Part shown: piece by piece, positions 6,753 to 7,638 of the stretch
Position numbering within the stretch: the stretch's first letter is position 1
Layout: each line of letters opens with the position of its first letter
From: an uncultured Clostridia bacterium
GTDB lineage: Bacteria > Bacillota_A > Clostridia > UMGS1840 > HGM11507
Length of the DNA: 7,638 nucleotides
Direction of reading: 5' to 3'
Assembly (NCBI GenBank): GCA_934403665.1
Contig: CAKRUL010000051.1
Location: 1 to 7,638 of the forward strand
Made by a program: the position numbers and the translations under genes
Notes under the pieces: generated by a model
Told to the model about the DNA's origin: nothing
What the model saw: only the letters and a program-made list of their open reading frames with translations
Database searches by the model: none

Positions 6753-6778
6753 CTGAAATAAAAAAGGAGGCGTTTTTT

Positions 6779-7354
6779 ATGCAGGATATGTATGTTGAAA
6801 TTGCTGCAAGACTGAAAGACTTAAGAGAAATTATGGATTACAGCATAGAGGAAATGGCAGAAAAAACCGATGTGACACCGGAGGAATATCAGGTTCTGGA
6901 ATCCGGAACCTCCGATTTCGGGTTTACCTTTCTTCATAAAGCGGCAAAAGCATTGCGGGTAGATATCACCGATTTGGTTGCCGGCGAGTCACCAAGACTT
7001 TCCACATTCACCGTGATAAGAGATGGGGAGGGTTTCCCGATTAAGAGGCGTTCCGGGTTCGATTATCACCATCTCGCTTATCTGTTTAAAAATAAGAAGA
7101 TGGAGCCGTTTGTGGTGAAGGTTCCCTATGAGGAAGAGGCACTGGGCAAACCGATTCCGCTTTCTTCCCACAAAGGGCAGGAGCTGGACTATATTCTGGA
7201 GGGTGAATTGAAAACCGTAGTGGATTCCCACGAGGTTATTCTGAAAAAAGGGGACTGTATTTATTACGATTCCTCGAAACCTCATGGCATGATTGCGAGC
7301 AGTCCGGAAGGAGTCACTTTTTTGGCAATTGTGACTTCTGCAGAGGCTGAGTAA
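6779..7354 (+). CDS. Helix-turn-helix (XRE family) regulator with C-terminal cupin sensor domain
   Basis: The 191-residue protein has an N-terminal XRE-type helix-turn-helix (about residues 9-67). Its DNA-reading helices fall around SIEEMAEKTDVTPEEYQVLESG. A C-terminal cupin barrel spans about 105-187. Cupin metal or ligand positions appear as H131 and E135 (in SSHKGQELDYILEGEL) and H169 (in SSKPHGM). The second histidine of the classic HxH is missing, so metal binding is uncertain. Such proteins are small-molecule-responsive local regulators and often sit next to acyl-CoA synthetase or oxidoreductase genes. The start at 6779 has an ideal AAGGAGG site (6764-6770) with an 8-base spacer; in-frame ATGs upstream lie in or next to the terminator and lack such a site. 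The gene directly follows the T-box and precedes the acyl-CoA synthetase by 19 bases, so it is probably co-transcribed and may regulate its own operon. The ligand is unknown. Confidence 0.9.
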   Translation: MQDMYVEIAARLKDLREIMDYSIEEMAEKTDVTPEEYQVLESGTSDFGFTFLHKAAKALRVDITDLVAGESPRLSTFTVIRDGEGFPIKRRSGFDYHHLAYLFKNKKMEPFVVKVPYEEEALGKPIPLSSHKGQELDYILEGELKTVVDSHEVILKKGDCIYYDSSKPHGMIASSPEGVTFLAIVTSAEAE

Positions 7355-7373
7355 GAACGGAAGGAGTGGGACA

Positions 7374-7638
7374 ATGAGTTTATTGTGCGAAAAATATGTA
7401 AAAGAAGAATATGACAGTCAGGGAAAGCTGACCAATTATGATATCGTCGTTGACGGACCCTTTAATTTTGGCTTTGATGTGGTGGACAAGCTGGCAGAGG
7501 AGCAGCCGGACAAACGAGCCATGCTTTGGATTTCCAAAGACAATGAGGTGAAGGACATCTCGTTTCTGGAAATGAAAGAGAAATCCAATCAGTGTGCAAA
7601 CTTTTTGAAGTCTCTTGGCATTCAAAAAGGAGATAAAG
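7374..7638 (+). CDS. AMP-forming acyl-CoA synthetase, N-terminal part (partial, runs off right edge)
   Basis: Only the first 88 codons are present, opening with MSLLCEKYVKEEYDS. The stretch FNFGFDVVDKLAEEQPDKRAMLWISK, followed by ISFLEMKEKSNQCANFLKSLGIQKGD, is the typical N-terminal pattern of ANL-superfamily acyl-CoA synthetases. It covers the entry helix, the 'AL.W' strand and the 'F.E....SN..AN.L..LGI.KGD' segment. Such enzymes activate a carboxylic acid with ATP to an acyl-AMP and then form the CoA thioester. The phosphate-binding loop and acid-binding pocket lie beyond the window, so chain length and substrate class cannot be judged; similarity to medium-chain or acetyl-CoA synthetase-like members is only an impression. 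AAGGAG (7361-7366) lies 7 bases before the ATG. The gene follows the HTH/cupin regulator closely and would be under T-box control. Confidence 0.88.
   Translation, partial: MSLLCEKYVKEEYDSQGKLTNYDIVVDGPFNFGFDVVDKLAEEQPDKRAMLWISKDNEVKDISFLEMKEKSNQCANFLKSLGIQKGDK

Noticed and set aside
6707..6778. N-terminal extension of the HTH/cupin gene to an ATG at 6707
   Set aside because: That ATG lies inside the T-box terminator stem-loop; the AAGGAGG site 8 bases before 6779 and the protein's typical N-terminus fix the start at 6779.

Overview
This window looks like chromosomal DNA of an anaerobic, low-to-mid GC Bacillota bacterium of the class Clostridia. The evidence is the strong AGGAGG-type ribosome binding sites, the sigma-A-like promoters with 17-bp spacers, the recJ-rel-dtd gene order, and a classic T-box leader RNA. 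The genus cannot be named from this sequence.

Layout. (1) Positions 2-1138 (+) hold the C-terminal part of a superfamily 2 helicase resembling the R subunit of EcoEI-type type I restriction enzymes; its N-terminus lies before the window. A strong GC-rich hairpin at 1265-1291 separates it from the convergent genes. (2) Positions 1300-6232 (-) form a housekeeping cluster transcribed leftwards in the order recJ, rel (bifunctional (p)ppGpp synthetase/hydrolase), dtd (D-aminoacyl-tRNA deacylase), then a GNAT acetyltransferase. A good promoter precedes recJ. The acetyltransferase may have its own promoter, overlapped by a perfect inverted repeat. (3) Positions 6233-6778 form a 546-bp divergent control region. 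It carries the recJ promoter leftwards and, rightwards, a promoter followed by a complete T-box riboswitch: Stem I with K-turn-like base and AG bulge, the T-box core GGGTGGTACCGCG, and competing antiterminator and terminator. (4) Positions 6779-7354 (+) encode a helix-turn-helix/cupin regulator. From 7374 (+) an AMP-forming acyl-CoA synthetase begins and runs off the right edge.

How it fits together. The most interesting unit is the rightward one. A T-box RNA that senses an uncharged tRNA appears to control a regulator plus acyl-CoA synthetase operon, rather than an aminoacyl-tRNA synthetase, amino-acid biosynthesis or transporter gene. A reasonable but unproven reading is that this operon activates organic acids (branched-chain or arylacetic) to CoA thioesters for reductive carboxylation to 2-oxo acids and hence amino acids. 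That would explain control by amino-acid starvation. The tRNA being sensed is not settled: the specifier loop is atypical, while the T-box bulge predicts a tRNA with discriminator base A73. The leftward cluster also has a tRNA-quality and starvation theme (Rel, Dtd), but that arrangement is ordinary in Bacillota.
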